From: Pandoraea norimbergensis
GTDB lineage: Bacteria; Pseudomonadota; Gammaproteobacteria; Burkholderiales; Burkholderiaceae
Assembly (NCBI RefSeq): GCF_001465545.3
Contig: NZ_CP013480.3
Location: 1,426,001-1,490,000, forward strand
Direction: 5' to 3'
Length of the DNA stretch: 64,000 nt
A program made the position numbers and the translations under genes. Below the pieces are notes generated by a model, which saw only the letters and a list, made by a program, of their open reading frames with translations, did no database searches and was not told where the DNA came from. Shown here piece by piece: positions 17,238 through 25,926 of this stretch (position 1 is its first letter; each line of letters starts with the position of its first letter).

Positions 17238-17527
17238 GTGCTCACTATGCGACGGTCCTGCTCGGCGGCGGAAAACGCCTCCCAGAGCAGGCCGTTGCAA
17301 TCGGTGCTGCTGCTGTATTCCGGTGTGGTGTCGTCTTCGAAGCCGACGTGGCGCAACTCCCCTGCCCGCGAGGGCGACTGGTTGATCGAGAAGTTGAGCA
17401 GGTCGGTGCGCCACATGGCGTAGGCGCCGGGCACCACGGCCGAGGGCGGCTGGCCGAGGCGGACCGAGTAATCTTCGATGGACTGGTCGAGATCGCGCAC
17501 AGCGAGCGCGATGTGAAAGCGTTTCAT
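17165..17527 (-). CDS. VOC family (glyoxalase fold) protein
   Basis: Protein of 120 residues. MKRFHIALAVRDLDQSIEDYSVRLG is the standard opening of a vicinal-oxygen-chelate half barrel, with GELRHVGFEDD as the next metal-ligand strand (quoted in parts). It resembles the ArsI/CadI-like subgroup of single-domain VOC proteins. GGGAGA precedes the chosen ATG. The C-terminal 20 residues are read from DNA antisense to the end of the DUF815 gene and look unconserved. Confidence 0.75.
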   Translation of the reverse strand: MKRFHIALAVRDLDQSIEDYSVRLGQPPSAVVPGAYAMWRTDLLNFSINQSPSRAGELRHVGFEDDTTPEYSSSTDCNGLLWEAFSAAEQDRRIVSTYGVAVGGTSDLAASSDAAKRRPA

Positions 17528-17795
17528 GGGGTCTCCCTTTTTCAGTGACGAACGACGCACGCGAAGGATGCGACGCGAGCGATGGCTCGCTTACCGTATC
17601 GGCGGTCGTTGTCACAGATCGTAGGAGAGGCTGGCGCCGCTAGCCAGACGGCGCGTTATCCCGGTACCCACGGTAACGGGCTGTCAAGCCGTAAGGCGAA
17701 GGGGGAGCGTTGGTCTCGCGTCCGGTGATGTTGCCGGAGCGCGCGCGCCCGCGTGATGGGCGCCGCATAGATGACCGCAGGCCGTGAGCGGGCGC

Positions 17796-18419
17796 TTACT
17801 GGGGCCGCTGAAAATCGTTGGCGACCCACGCCTGAGCGCTGTTACGCGAGAGCTTGAAGTTCGGCTGAACTTTCACCGACGCGATGGTTTCGCCGAAGCG
17901 GTCGATCGCGCTGAGGGTGGCGTACGGATCGTACTCGTCGGGCACGATGTCGAGCGTGACTTCGATGTCGCCGTCCGGGCCATCGACGCTCACCCGTTTG
18001 TGCATTTGTGCGCGCAGTTGCTGCTCGTGACGGCGCAGCACTTCGGCGGCGGTCTTCACCAGCGTATTGAAGGCGTTCACGTCGAGCGGTTTCGGATTCT
18101 TCTTGTCGCGGCCCATCGTCCACGGACCGACAAGGGCGGGTTCGGACTCGCCATCTTTGTACATCGCGACGGCCCAACCGTCGTCTTCCTCGTTCTTGAT
18201 CACCTTGGCCGTCCAGCCGTCGTCGCACCACAGACGTGCCTCGTGGATGACGCCATCGTTGTCGATGAGGTCAGCGTCGGCAGGGGTCTCGGGGGCGTTC
18301 GGATAGGCGTTGGCGGGTGTTGCAGTCACGGTCGGGTCAGGAGGGAGAGAGGCGAAGTGCGCAATTTTACCGCGTCCGGCGTTAGCGCGGACGCGGCCGT
18401 AGCTGACGGGGCTGCGCAT
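17796..18419 (-). CDS. Hypothetical protein, conserved-looking
   Basis: Unrecognised protein of up to 207 residues. The central part WCDDGWTAKVIKNEEDDGWAV followed by KNPKPLDVNAFNTLVKTA looks like a compact acidic cytoplasmic domain, and LDIVPDEYDPYATL is a further block. No signal peptide or membrane segment. The start is uncertain: ATG at 18419 or GTG at 18329 (VTATPANAY), neither with a clear ribosome binding site. Codon use matches the neighbours. I have no function to offer. Confidence 0.65.
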   Translation of the reverse strand: MRSPVSYGRVRANAGRGKIAHFASLPPDPTVTATPANAYPNAPETPADADLIDNDGVIHEARLWCDDGWTAKVIKNEEDDGWAVAMYKDGESEPALVGPWTMGRDKKNPKPLDVNAFNTLVKTAAEVLRRHEQQLRAQMHKRVSVDGPDGDIEVTLDIVPDEYDPYATLSAIDRFGETIASVKVQPNFKLSRNSAQAWVANDFQRPQ

Positions 18420-18423
18420 CGAC

Positions 18424-18475
18424 GTTCAGCCCTGAAGTTCCGCCCCGAAGTTCAGCCCCGAGGTTCAGCCCCGAA
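18424..18475. repeat. 13-base tandem repeat, four units
   Basis: Four consecutive units of consensus GTTCAGCCCCGAA start at 18424, 18437, 18450 and 18463, each with at most one change, plus a 6-base partial unit that runs into the stop codon of the SDR gene at 18478. It fills the gap between the SDR gene and the hypothetical gene. Confidence 0.9.
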
Positions 18476-18477
18476 GT

Positions 18478-19239
18478 TCAGCCTTTCACCAAGCCCCCGT
18501 CCACGATGAGATTCTGTCCCGTCACGGCGCGCGCCCACGGCGAGAGGAAATACAGCACGGCGTCGGCGAACTCGTCGGGTGTCGTGACACGGCGCAGCGG
18601 CGTGAGGCTTGCGATGAGGTCGAACACGGCTTCCGGCGTGGCGGCGCTCGCGTCGGTCACGCGCAGCAGGCCACCGGAGACCATGTTCACCGTGATGCCG
18701 TCGGGACCGAGATCGTTGGCGGCCGTGCGCGTCAGTGACAGCAGCGCAGCTTTGGCGGTCGTGTAATCGTGGTACGGCACCACCGGGTTCTGGAACAGGT
18801 TGGTGCCCACGTTCACGATGCGTCCGAAGCCAGCTTCGCGCATGCCGGGCAACGCGGCCTGCATGGTGTTGAGCGCGCCTTTGACGGCGCCTTCGAACTG
18901 CTGCGTGAAGCGCGACCACGAGATATCGGCCAGTTGCGGGCGCGCGTCGCCGTCGAAGCGGAAGTCAGCCAGCGCATTGTTCACGACCGAGACGATCGGG
19001 GCACCGGTGCGCTCTCGGGCTTCGGCAAAGAGCCGGGCGACGGCCTTCTCGTCGGTCACATCGGCTTGCAAGGCAATCGCGCGCGGTCCGATCGACTCGG
19101 CCAGCGCACGCGCGGCGGCATCGCTGCGCAGATAGTTGATGATCACCCCTGCGCCCTCGCGCGCCACGGCGCGCGTGATGGCCGCACCCAAACCGCGGGC
19201 GCCGCCCGTGACGAGCACCCACTGCGATTCCAGCTTCAT
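18478..19239 (-). CDS. SDR family oxidoreductase (3-oxoacyl-ACP reductase-like)
   Basis: Short-chain dehydrogenase of 253 residues. The NAD(P) loop is VTGGARGLG at 10-18, SVVNNALADF is the NNAG-equivalent strand (here NNAL), and the active-site YHDYTTAKAALL carries the YxxxK motif. KLESQWVLVTGG fixes the start, with AAGGAAC upstream. Substrate unknown. The asparagine strand NNAL instead of NNAG is slightly unusual. A 13-base tandem repeat abuts its stop codon. Confidence 0.85.
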   Translation of the reverse strand: MKLESQWVLVTGGARGLGAAITRAVAREGAGVIINYLRSDAAARALAESIGPRAIALQADVTDEKAVARLFAEARERTGAPIVSVVNNALADFRFDGDARPQLADISWSRFTQQFEGAVKGALNTMQAALPGMREAGFGRIVNVGTNLFQNPVVPYHDYTTAKAALLSLTRTAANDLGPDGITVNMVSGGLLRVTDASAATPEAVFDLIASLTPLRRVTTPDEFADAVLYFLSPWARAVTGQNLIVDGGLVKG

Positions 19240-19340
19240 TCCGATGTTCCTTGTCGTGTGCTTGTGATGTTCTGATGCGCGTCGTGCGCACCGGGCGCCA
19301 TTATCGCGCGTTCTACGGGGTGCCTTGTGCCGGAGGCACG

Positions 19341-20075
19341 TCACTCATTCGCTGCGGCCAACGCACTCAGCAGGACCACGGGCAACAACACGCACCAGAA
19401 ACTTGTCCAGTGATACGCGAAGCCGCCGAAAACCGCGCCCACGGCAAATGCCGCCAATGCCGGAATCATCTTTTTCAGGCGGGTACGCGCCGCCTTGTCG
19501 TCGCCCGAGTTGCCGCTCGCCAGTTCCACCATGTCGATGACGATTTGCGTGGTGTTGCCCGTCATGATCGTCGTGGGTGCGAGGTCGGCCAGCAGCAGTC
19601 GCCCGATCGCGTTCTGAATCGCCAGCGCGGCGACGCCGAACATGCCCGCCAGAATGGCCAGCGGGGCATCGGCCGAGACGATGGGGCGCGCGATCATGCC
19701 CACGATCATGAAACCGAGCAACAGCAGCGTCTGCGTGGCCAGCAGCAGACGCAGCGGACGGCGCCCTGCGCGTGAAAAACCTTGCACCGCCAGCTTGACC
19801 ATGGCGACCACCGCGACAAACACCGGCAACGCGAGCAATTTCGCAAGCACGCCGACATGTGTGCTCGCCACAAGCTGCACGCCGATCATCACGAAGTTGC
19901 CGGTGACATGAGCCGTGAACAGGCCGAACAGCGCGATGAAACCCACCACATCGATATAGCCGGCGACAAAGGCCAACGTCATGCCGATGTTGGTCGGCTT
20001 TGCGAAATGAGTGACACAGAGGCGGGCGAATGACGCGGCTTGCGTCGGTGTGGGGATGTGGCGGGGCGTTCCCAT
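19341..20075 (-). CDS. YoaK family (DUF1275) membrane protein
   Basis: Inner-membrane protein of 244 residues with about six hydrophobic segments. AGYIDVVGFIALFGLFTAHVTGN (split) near 40-62 is the DUF1275 signature. The function of the family is unknown. AGGAG lies before the chosen ATG (MGTPRHIPTP). 101 bases upstream of the SDR gene on the same strand, possibly one transcript. Confidence 0.85.
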   Translation of the reverse strand: MGTPRHIPTPTQAASFARLCVTHFAKPTNIGMTLAFVAGYIDVVGFIALFGLFTAHVTGNFVMIGVQLVASTHVGVLAKLLALPVFVAVVAMVKLAVQGFSRAGRRPLRLLLATQTLLLLGFMIVGMIARPIVSADAPLAILAGMFGVAALAIQNAIGRLLLADLAPTTIMTGNTTQIVIDMVELASGNSGDDKAARTRLKKMIPALAAFAVGAVFGGFAYHWTSFWCVLLPVVLLSALAAANE

Positions 20076-20283
20076 GAGGACTCCTGTTCGCAAGGCGGCG
20101 CGGTGCAGTGCGGGGCGTACGTGGGCATGGCGGGTGCTGATGAAGCATATCACCGCAAGTTGGATGTCTCCGTCAGGTCGACCCGCTATACTTCAACCCA
20201 CTGCGTGGCACACGGCATGAAACACTGAACAACATGCTGTGCGTCACGTATTGTCCGAACCAATGAATGAATGGAGATTCCCG

Positions 20284-20709
20284 ATGAAGACCAGCGCACG
20301 CAACCAGTTCACCGGCAAGGTCGTCGCCCTGCAACGTGGTGCCGTCAATGACGAAGTGACGCTGCGCACCGATGCGGGTCAGGAAATCGTCGCTGTGATT
20401 ACGCACGAGAGCACCGTGAACCTCGGTCTGAAAGAAGGCAGCGAGGCTGTGGCGCTGATCAAGGCGTCGTCGGTGATCGTGATGGTCGACGCTGACGCGA
20501 GCAAGGTGTCGACGCGCAACGTCATCACCGGCAAGGTGTCGCGCGTGGAAACCGGCGCTGTGAACAGCGAAGTCGAGATCAAGGCCGATAACGGCGCGGT
20601 GATCGCGGCCATCGTCACGAACGAAAGCGCCAAGCGTCTCGGTCTGCAAGCCGGTCGTGAAGCCGCCGCGCTGGTCAAGGCGTCGAGCGTGATCGTGGCG
20701 GTTGCCTGA
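20284..20709 (+). CDS. Double TOBE/Mop molybdate-binding protein
   Basis: Cytoplasmic protein of 141 residues made of two Mop (TOBE) repeats, about 4-68 and 76-140. Each has the pattern RN-x-x-TGKV-x-x-(L/V)-x-x-GAVN-EV and ends VKASSVIV. Di-Mop molbindins bind several molybdate ions and buffer intracellular molybdenum. ATGGAGA precedes the ATG. The NifQ-type gene follows 181 bases downstream on the same strand, consistent with molybdenum handling. Confidence 0.88.
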   Translation: MKTSARNQFTGKVVALQRGAVNDEVTLRTDAGQEIVAVITHESTVNLGLKEGSEAVALIKASSVIVMVDADASKVSTRNVITGKVSRVETGAVNSEVEIKADNGAVIAAIVTNESAKRLGLQAGREAAALVKASSVIVAVA

Positions 20710-20890
20710 GCGTTCATCTGCGCGATTTGCTGCACGCGCGGATCACTGTCGATCCGCGTGACTGAACCGCAGCGTCACGGAGGGCTTTCATTCCGATGAC
20801 GCTGAGCATGTTGTAAGTTCGCCGGCGCAATGTTGCGCGCCGGCATTTGTGGGAGCAGCGTTATGTGGATTGCCATATAACGCGACGACG

Positions 20891-21445
20891 ATGACATCGT
20901 TGAGTCTTTTGCAACCTTCGCACGCGCGCCCAGAAGGCGCGATCTTCGCGGCGTTGTTCCTCCCGAACGCGACGCCTGAGCGGGCTGCCCGGCTCGGGCT
21001 TTCGGGGGCCGCATTCGCGGATCTGCTGCGCCGCCATTTCGCGCCCGTGCCTGCCGAGTGGCGCGCGCTGGTGGCGGATCTGCCGACGCCCGCCTGGGCG
21101 GCCCACGCCACGTTCGTGGTGGAAATGCGCGAGATGCTGCGCCGCCGCGCCGACCCGATTCTCCACCCGACCGACGCCGCCGATATGGCGACGATTCTCG
21201 CCACCGCCTGCCTGCGTCCCGATCACCTTTGGCGCGATCTGGGCTTGTCGGGGCGCGACGACGTCACCGCACTGCTCACCCATTTCTTCCCGACACTCGC
21301 GGCTGAGAACACGGCGAATCTGCGCTGGAAGCGGTTTCTTGCCGAGGCCTGCGCCACTGCGTACGGCCGTGCGCCTGCGCCCGCACCGGGGTGCCCCGGT
21401 TGCGAAGCCTACGGCGAGTGCTACGCGCATCTGCGACAGCGCTAG
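20891..21445 (+). CDS. nifQ: NifQ family protein (molybdenum/Fe-S handling)
   Basis: Protein of 184 residues. CLRPDHLWRDLGLSGRDDV (107-125), NLRWKRFLAEAC (143-154) and the C-terminal Cys168-x2-Cys171-x5-Cys177 cluster reproduce the NifQ pattern, in which an Fe-S cluster carries molybdenum toward FeMo-cofactor. I start at MTSLSLLQ. It follows a di-Mop molbindin, which fits molybdenum trafficking. No nif structural gene is in the window, so the acceptor may be another molybdoenzyme pathway. Confidence 0.8.
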   Translation: MTSLSLLQPSHARPEGAIFAALFLPNATPERAARLGLSGAAFADLLRRHFAPVPAEWRALVADLPTPAWAAHATFVVEMREMLRRRADPILHPTDAADMATILATACLRPDHLWRDLGLSGRDDVTALLTHFFPTLAAENTANLRWKRFLAEACATAYGRAPAPAPGCPGCEAYGECYAHLRQR

Positions 21446-21488
21446 GGCGCGCCATCAGTCGTGTATGCGTTGCAGTCGCGCGGTGTCG

Positions 21489-22226
21489 CTAAGCCGCTAC
21501 CGCTGCTGGCGACATCAGATGCGTCATCAGAATCGACAGGTTTTCGGCGTTGCGTCCTGCCTGGGCGGTGGCATTGCCGTCGTTGACCGTTTTGTCGAGC
21601 ACGCGCTCGACGGTCTGGTTGAGGTCTTCGGCAAAAATGCCTTGCTCGTCATTGCAATGCAGTCCGAGAACGGCCAGCGCATGGCAAAGCGCCGGGGAAT
21701 TCGCGAGAAACGCGCTCTGGGCACGGAGCACGGAATCGGCCGTTCTATCGAGCACCGTGCCCACACCGAATTCGTGGAAATGCGTGGCGACGTGGTGCCC
21801 GTTGTAGCGCATGGACAGGAGCAGACGCGCCTTGTCTTCCAGGTTCAGCCCCGGGTCGCCGAATTGCGCGAAACTCATCCAGTCCTGTTTGGCCGGCAGC
21901 GTGAAGTCACCGATCTGAAAGGCGCACGACGGCGTCTCGCAGACGTGCCAAGTGAGCAGATCGTCGCGTGAGGGCGCGATAAGGTCAGTAAGCCTCCTGA
22001 ACGCCTCGAACTGGTCTGCGGCGGTCTCGGCATGCGCCAGCCGGAACAGGGTCACCTTGGCGTCTTCCTTGCACGTGCCCAGAAAGTAGTCTTTGATTCG
22101 CCCCCACAGGCTCGTGACATCCCTTTCGTACTTGGCGCTCACGCAGAGCCGTATATTCGCGGCATCCAGCGTGCGGTAGTCGTAGTTGCCGATGCACGTG
22201 GCAGCGGCGGTGATGGCGGTCGACAT
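21489..22226 (-). CDS. Unknown protein with SPI-2-effector-like N-terminal motif
   Basis: Protein of 245 residues with no recognised catalytic domain. Residues 39-51 read SLWGRIKDYFLGT, followed by EDAKVTLFRLAHAE. This parallels the WEK(I/M)xxFF translocation region of Salmonella SifA, SseJ, SspH and SlrP (SseJ: LWEKIKAYFFTT), including position near residue 40 and the helical stretch after it. The rest is soluble, with CETPSCAFQIGDFTL near 98 and a helical C-terminus; no signal peptide. AGAGGAG gives a strong ribosome binding site. Secretion is a hypothesis from motif reading only. No T3SS gene is in the window. Confidence 0.7.
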   Translation of the reverse strand: MSTAITAAATCIGNYDYRTLDAANIRLCVSAKYERDVTSLWGRIKDYFLGTCKEDAKVTLFRLAHAETAADQFEAFRRLTDLIAPSRDDLLTWHVCETPSCAFQIGDFTLPAKQDWMSFAQFGDPGLNLEDKARLLLSMRYNGHHVATHFHEFGVGTVLDRTADSVLRAQSAFLANSPALCHALAVLGLHCNDEQGIFAEDLNQTVERVLDKTVNDGNATAQAGRNAENLSILMTHLMSPAAVAA

Positions 22227-22457
22227 GACAGGCTCCTCTTGGGTTTTGGTGGCAGCCCCGGTGCGTCTGCGGTCGCTGGAAAGCAAGGACCGCCGGGGTC
22301 AGTCGGGAGTGTGAGGTGCGGGGGATGCATCGGGATTTCACAAATCGATCAGTACGGACCGGTGCACGGCGAGAATTGCCTTGCGCTGATAGCATGTGCG
22401 TTTGCACGGCGCAGTGCCCGCTGCGCCCACGTCCCTGCCCCCGGAAGGAGCTTCACC

Positions 22458-22979
22458 ATGTCGATTTCCCTTTATCGCGCCACCGTTCCCGTCTACCTGC
22501 GCGGCTTGACGGTCATGGCCGACTACATCAAGAAAGCGCGCGCGCATTGTGAAGAAAAGTCGCTCGATCCCGAGACGATTCTGAAGGCGAAGCTGGCGCC
22601 GGACATGCTCGATTTCACCTCGCAGGTGCAGCGCGTCAGCGATACGGCAAAGTTTGCCGTGTCACGGCTGACGGGCGTGGAGTCGCCGAAATTCGAAGAC
22701 AACGAAACGACGTTCGATCAACTGCGTGATCGCATCGCCAACACCGAAGCGTTTATCGCCGGTGTGCTCGAAGACCGTTTCGAAGGGGCGGAGTCGCGCG
22801 AGATCACCTTGAAGTTCAAGGCCTACCAGACGACGATGGATGGCGTGGATTATCTGCTGAAATTCGGCTTGCCGAACTTCTACTTCCACGTGACGACGAC
22901 GCACGACATTCTGCGCGCGCAAGGCGTGGCCGTCGGGAAGACCGACTACCTCGGTCCGTACGAAATGGAAAAGATCTGA
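22458..22979 (+). CDS. DUF1993 family protein
   Basis: Protein of 173 residues. MSISLYRATVPVYLRGL followed by LDPETILKAKLAPDMLDFTSQV is the DUF1993 opening, and the C-terminal LPNFYFHVTTTHDILRAQGV is also typical. The family adopts a DinB-like helical bundle; its activity is unknown. AAGGAG precedes the ATG. Divergent from the effector-like gene with 231 bases between. Confidence 0.87.
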   Translation: MSISLYRATVPVYLRGLTVMADYIKKARAHCEEKSLDPETILKAKLAPDMLDFTSQVQRVSDTAKFAVSRLTGVESPKFEDNETTFDQLRDRIANTEAFIAGVLEDRFEGAESREITLKFKAYQTTMDGVDYLLKFGLPNFYFHVTTTHDILRAQGVAVGKTDYLGPYEMEKI

Positions 22980-23002
22980 GTCTGAACCGCCGCCGTCAGC
23001 GG

Positions 23003-23584
23003 TCAGTGCGTCGAAATCGGCAGGTACATGCGTAACTCGTCCTGATACGTGTTGCCGATGCGCATGGCATCGGGCTCACGGCCGATTTCGACAAATCCGA
23101 ACGATTGATAGAGTGCGATCGCCGCCCGGTTGGTCGCACTCACTTGCAGCGTCAGATGGCGCAGGCCGGGTTGGGAGCGCGCGAGCGCCACCGCCGATTC
23201 GATCAGCGCCCGGCCAATGCCGCGCCCGACGCTGTCGGCCTGTACATACATCCCCCACAGAAACCCCACGTGCGCGAACTTGCTGGCCTTCTGCCGGCCT
23301 AGCCCGAGCACGCCGACGAGACGTTCGTCGCTGCCTTGGCGATCGAACGCACCGAAGACGCCCACATCCGGGCGCACCTCCAACCACTCGCGCACCCGCT
23401 CGATCGGCCAGTCTTTTTCGACTTCATAGCTGGAACCGAATGCTTCCGGGTGGGCCTGCAAGCCCGCCAGACGCAACGCCTGAAAGGCGAGTGCGTCGGC
23501 CGGCACCAGACGCCGCACGTCGACGTCTGCGGCAGCGGCCGTGGTCGTCGTTTTCGCCATCGTCGGACGGGCAGGAGGACTCAT
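23003..23584 (-). CDS. GNAT family N-acetyltransferase
   Basis: Acyl-CoA-dependent acetyltransferase of 193 residues. The core VDVRRLVPADALAFQALRLAGL opens a GNAT fold, GMYVQADSVGRGIGRALIESAV contains the acetyl-CoA loop (V-G-R-G-I-G-R-A), and NRAAIALYQSFGFVEIG is motif B. ATGA overlap with the upstream DJ-1/PfpI gene shows translational coupling. Substrate unknown. Confidence 0.87.
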   Translation of the reverse strand: MSPPARPTMAKTTTTAAAADVDVRRLVPADALAFQALRLAGLQAHPEAFGSSYEVEKDWPIERVREWLEVRPDVGVFGAFDRQGSDERLVGVLGLGRQKASKFAHVGFLWGMYVQADSVGRGIGRALIESAVALARSQPGLRHLTLQVSATNRAAIALYQSFGFVEIGREPDAMRIGNTYQDELRMYLPISTH

Positions 23585-24270
23585 GGCAGACGTGGCTCCA
23601 TCATGGCGAGTACCGTGCGGGCGGCCTCTTCGGACGAGGCGGGATTCTGACCGGTCACGAGGCGGCCGTCGCCGACGACGTGCGATTGCCAGTTGTCGGC
23701 CTTTTCATACAGCCCGCCCAGCTTCGCGAGTTCGGTTTCTACGAGGAACGGCACGATGTCAGTCAGCCCGACGGCCGCTTCTTCATCGTTGGAGAAGCCC
23801 GTTACGTGCCGCCCGCGTACGAGCGGTTCGCCATTGGCATCGCGCACTTTCAGTAACACCCCGGGCGCATGGCAGACAAAGCCGATGGGCTTGCCGGCGC
23901 GCTCGAAAGCTTCGATCAGACGGATGGAGTTCGGGTCTTGCGCGAGATCCCATAGCGGGCCGTGGCCGCCGGGATAGAACACGGCGTCGTAGTCGTCCTG
24001 CTTGACGTCGGCCAGCCGCAGCGTGGTGGCGAGTGCCTTTTGCGCGTCGGGGTCTTCGCGAAACCGGCGCGTGGCGTCGGTCTGTGCGTCGGGCTCGTCG
24101 CTCTTCGGATCGAGCGGCGGTTGCCCGCCGGCCGGTGAGGCGAGTGTGACCGCGAGCCCTTCGTCGATGAAGACGTAATAGGGCGCGGCGAATTCTTCGA
24201 GCCAGAAACCGGTCTTCTTGCCCGTGTCGCCCAAGCGGTCGTGCGAGGTCAGAACCATCAGGATGTTCAT
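23581..24270 (-). CDS. DJ-1/PfpI family (Hsp31-like) protein
   Basis: Protein of 229 residues. Nucleophile Cys133 in GFVCHAPGVLL sits in the nucleophile elbow, Glu25 in GFWLEEFAAPY is the conserved acid and YPGGHGPLWDL near 99-109 is the oxyanion region. This matches the Hsp31/glyoxalase III subgroup, which degrades methylglyoxal or repairs glycated molecules. GGGAGA precedes the chosen ATG. Forms an operon with the overlapping GNAT gene. Confidence 0.87.
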   Translation of the reverse strand: MNILMVLTSHDRLGDTGKKTGFWLEEFAAPYYVFIDEGLAVTLASPAGGQPPLDPKSDEPDAQTDATRRFREDPDAQKALATTLRLADVKQDDYDAVFYPGGHGPLWDLAQDPNSIRLIEAFERAGKPIGFVCHAPGVLLKVRDANGEPLVRGRHVTGFSNDEEAAVGLTDIVPFLVETELAKLGGLYEKADNWQSHVVGDGRLVTGQNPASSEEAARTVLAMMEPRLP

Positions 24271-24518
24271 GAAACGTCTCCCTGTCGAGTCAGCCGTGCG
24301 AATCATTTTACCTGCCATAGCGTTCACTCGCAGGCGACAGGTTGTGGCGTTACATGTTCCCGGTCAGGTGCCTGAATTCAATGGGTGGACGACGGTTACC
24401 GGCGCGGCTTGTGAGCAGAATTGACAGAAAGCCGCAAAGGAATTCGATTTGCGGGCCGCAGCGCGTCCGCTATGCTTGTGCGGATGCGGGCCACGCCCGA
24501 AGCCCACTGGAGCGAGAC

Positions 24519-25133
24519 ATGCAATTGATTGGAATGCTGGATTCCCCGTACGTACGCCGCACGGCCATCTGCCTGAAGCTGCTTGGCCTGCCGTACGAGC
24601 ATCGCTCGCTGTCGGTGTTCAGCACCTTCGACGCCTTTGCCGCGATCAACCCGGTGGTGAAGGCCCCGACGCTGATCGCCGACGATGGCACGGTGCTGAT
24701 GGATTCGACGCTGATTCTGCAATATCTGGAGTCGCTGGTCGATGCCGAACAGCGCTTGATTCCGGTCGACCCGGCCGAGCGGCTGCGCGCCTTGCGCCTG
24801 ACGGGGCTGGCGCTGGCGGCCTGCGAAAAGTCGGTGCAATTGGTGTACGAGCGCGAACTGCGTCCGCTCGAGAAGCGGCACGAGCCGTGGACGGATCGTG
24901 TGCGCACGCAGGTGCGTGCGGCGTTTCGTGGGCTGGAGGTGGAGCTGGCGCAGGTGCCGATTCTGGCAACGCCGGACGCGATCGGCGAGCATGGCGTGAC
25001 GATCGCCGTGGCCTGGCGCTTTCACCAGTTGCTCTTGCCAGAGGTCGATTTCAGCGCGGAGTTTCCGGAAGTGGCCCGGTTCTCCGCGCAGGCAGAGGGG
25101 ATGCCCGCGTTTCGCGAGACCCCTCCGATCTGA
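24519..25133 (+). CDS. Glutathione S-transferase
   Basis: Cytosolic GST-like protein of 204 residues. The thioredoxin-like N-domain starts MQLIGMLDSPYVRRTAICL and contains the glutathione-binding PTLIADDGTVLMDSTLIL (cis-Pro and Asp-Ser). The alpha-helical domain follows from residue 85. Detoxification role is family knowledge; the second substrate is unknown. Convergent with the ABC permease gene. Confidence 0.87.
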   Translation: MQLIGMLDSPYVRRTAICLKLLGLPYEHRSLSVFSTFDAFAAINPVVKAPTLIADDGTVLMDSTLILQYLESLVDAEQRLIPVDPAERLRALRLTGLALAACEKSVQLVYERELRPLEKRHEPWTDRVRTQVRAAFRGLEVELAQVPILATPDAIGEHGVTIAVAWRFHQLLLPEVDFSAEFPEVARFSAQAEGMPAFRETPPI

Positions 25134-25152
25134 AGATGGCGAGTGTCGGACG

Positions 25153-25926
25153 TCAGTTCTTGAGACGGTAGCCCGTCTTGAACATCCACGCGATCACGGC
25201 GACGAACACTGCGAGGAACACCAACGTCATGCCGAGGCTCACGCCGACGCTGACGTCGGCCAGCCCGTAAAAGCTCCACCGGAACCCGCTGATCAGATAC
25301 ACCACCGGGTTGAACAGCGTCACCGTGCGCCAGAACGGCGGCAGGATATGCGTCGAGTAGAAGCTGCCGCCCAGGAACGTGAGCGGCGTGATGATGAGCA
25401 GCGGCACGAGTTGCAGTTTCTCGAAGCCGTCTGCCCAGATCCCGAGGATGAAACCGAGCAGGCTGAACGTGATCGCGGTGAGCACCAGAAACAGAATCAT
25501 CCAGAACGGATGCTCGATGCGCAGCGGCACGAACAGCGCCGCAGTGCCGAGCATGATCACGCCCAGAATGACCGACTTGGTCGCCGCCGCCCCGACGTAG
25601 GCGAGCACGATCTCCATGTACGACACCGGCGCCGAGAGCAACTCGTAGATGGTGCCGGTAAAGCGTGGAAAGTAGATCCCGAACGAGGCGTTCGACACAC
25701 TCTGCGTGAGCAGCGAGAGCATGATCAGGCCCGGCACGATGAACGCGCCGTACGGCACGCCCTCGATCTCCGGAATGCGCGAGCCGATGGCCGCGCCGAA
25801 CACCACAAAATACAGCGACGTCGAAATCACGGGCGAGATGATGCTCTGCATCAGCGTGCGTCGCGTGCGCGCCATCTCGAAGTTGTAAATCGCCTTCACG
25901 GCGTAAAAATTCATGGCGCGGCTCAT
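25153..25926 (-). CDS. ABC-2 type transporter permease
   Basis: Membrane subunit of 257 residues with six hydrophobic segments, ABC-2 family ([22 protein letters not shown] near 29-50; [27 protein letters not shown] in parts). Works with the ATPase gene that it overlaps by ATGA. Such pairs export drugs, polysaccharide precursors or unknown lipids. The first M at 25926 and another four codons in are both usable. Confidence 0.88.
   Translation of the reverse strand: MSRAMNFYAVKAIYNFEMARTRRTLMQSIISPVISTSLYFVVFGAAIGSRIPEIEGVPYGAFIVPGLIMLSLLTQSVSNASFGIYFPRFTGTIYELLSAPVSYMEIVLAYVGAAATKSVILGVIMLGTAALFVPLRIEHPFWMILFLVLTAITFSLLGFILGIWADGFEKLQLVPLLIITPLTFLGGSFYSTHILPPFWRTVTLFNPVVYLISGFRWSFYGLADVSVGVSLGMTLVFLAVFVAVIAWMFKTGYRLKN

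Noticed and set aside
18424..18475. CRISPR array
   Set aside because: The units are 13 bases with no spacers, so this is a simple tandem repeat. No cas gene is present.
20737..20758. CGCGGATC/GATCCGCG hairpin after the Mop gene as a terminator
   Set aside because: No T tract follows on either strand, so it is not listed as a terminator.
20284..21445. Nitrogen fixation island
   Set aside because: Only NifQ-like and Mop genes are present. No nifHDKENB or regulator is in view.
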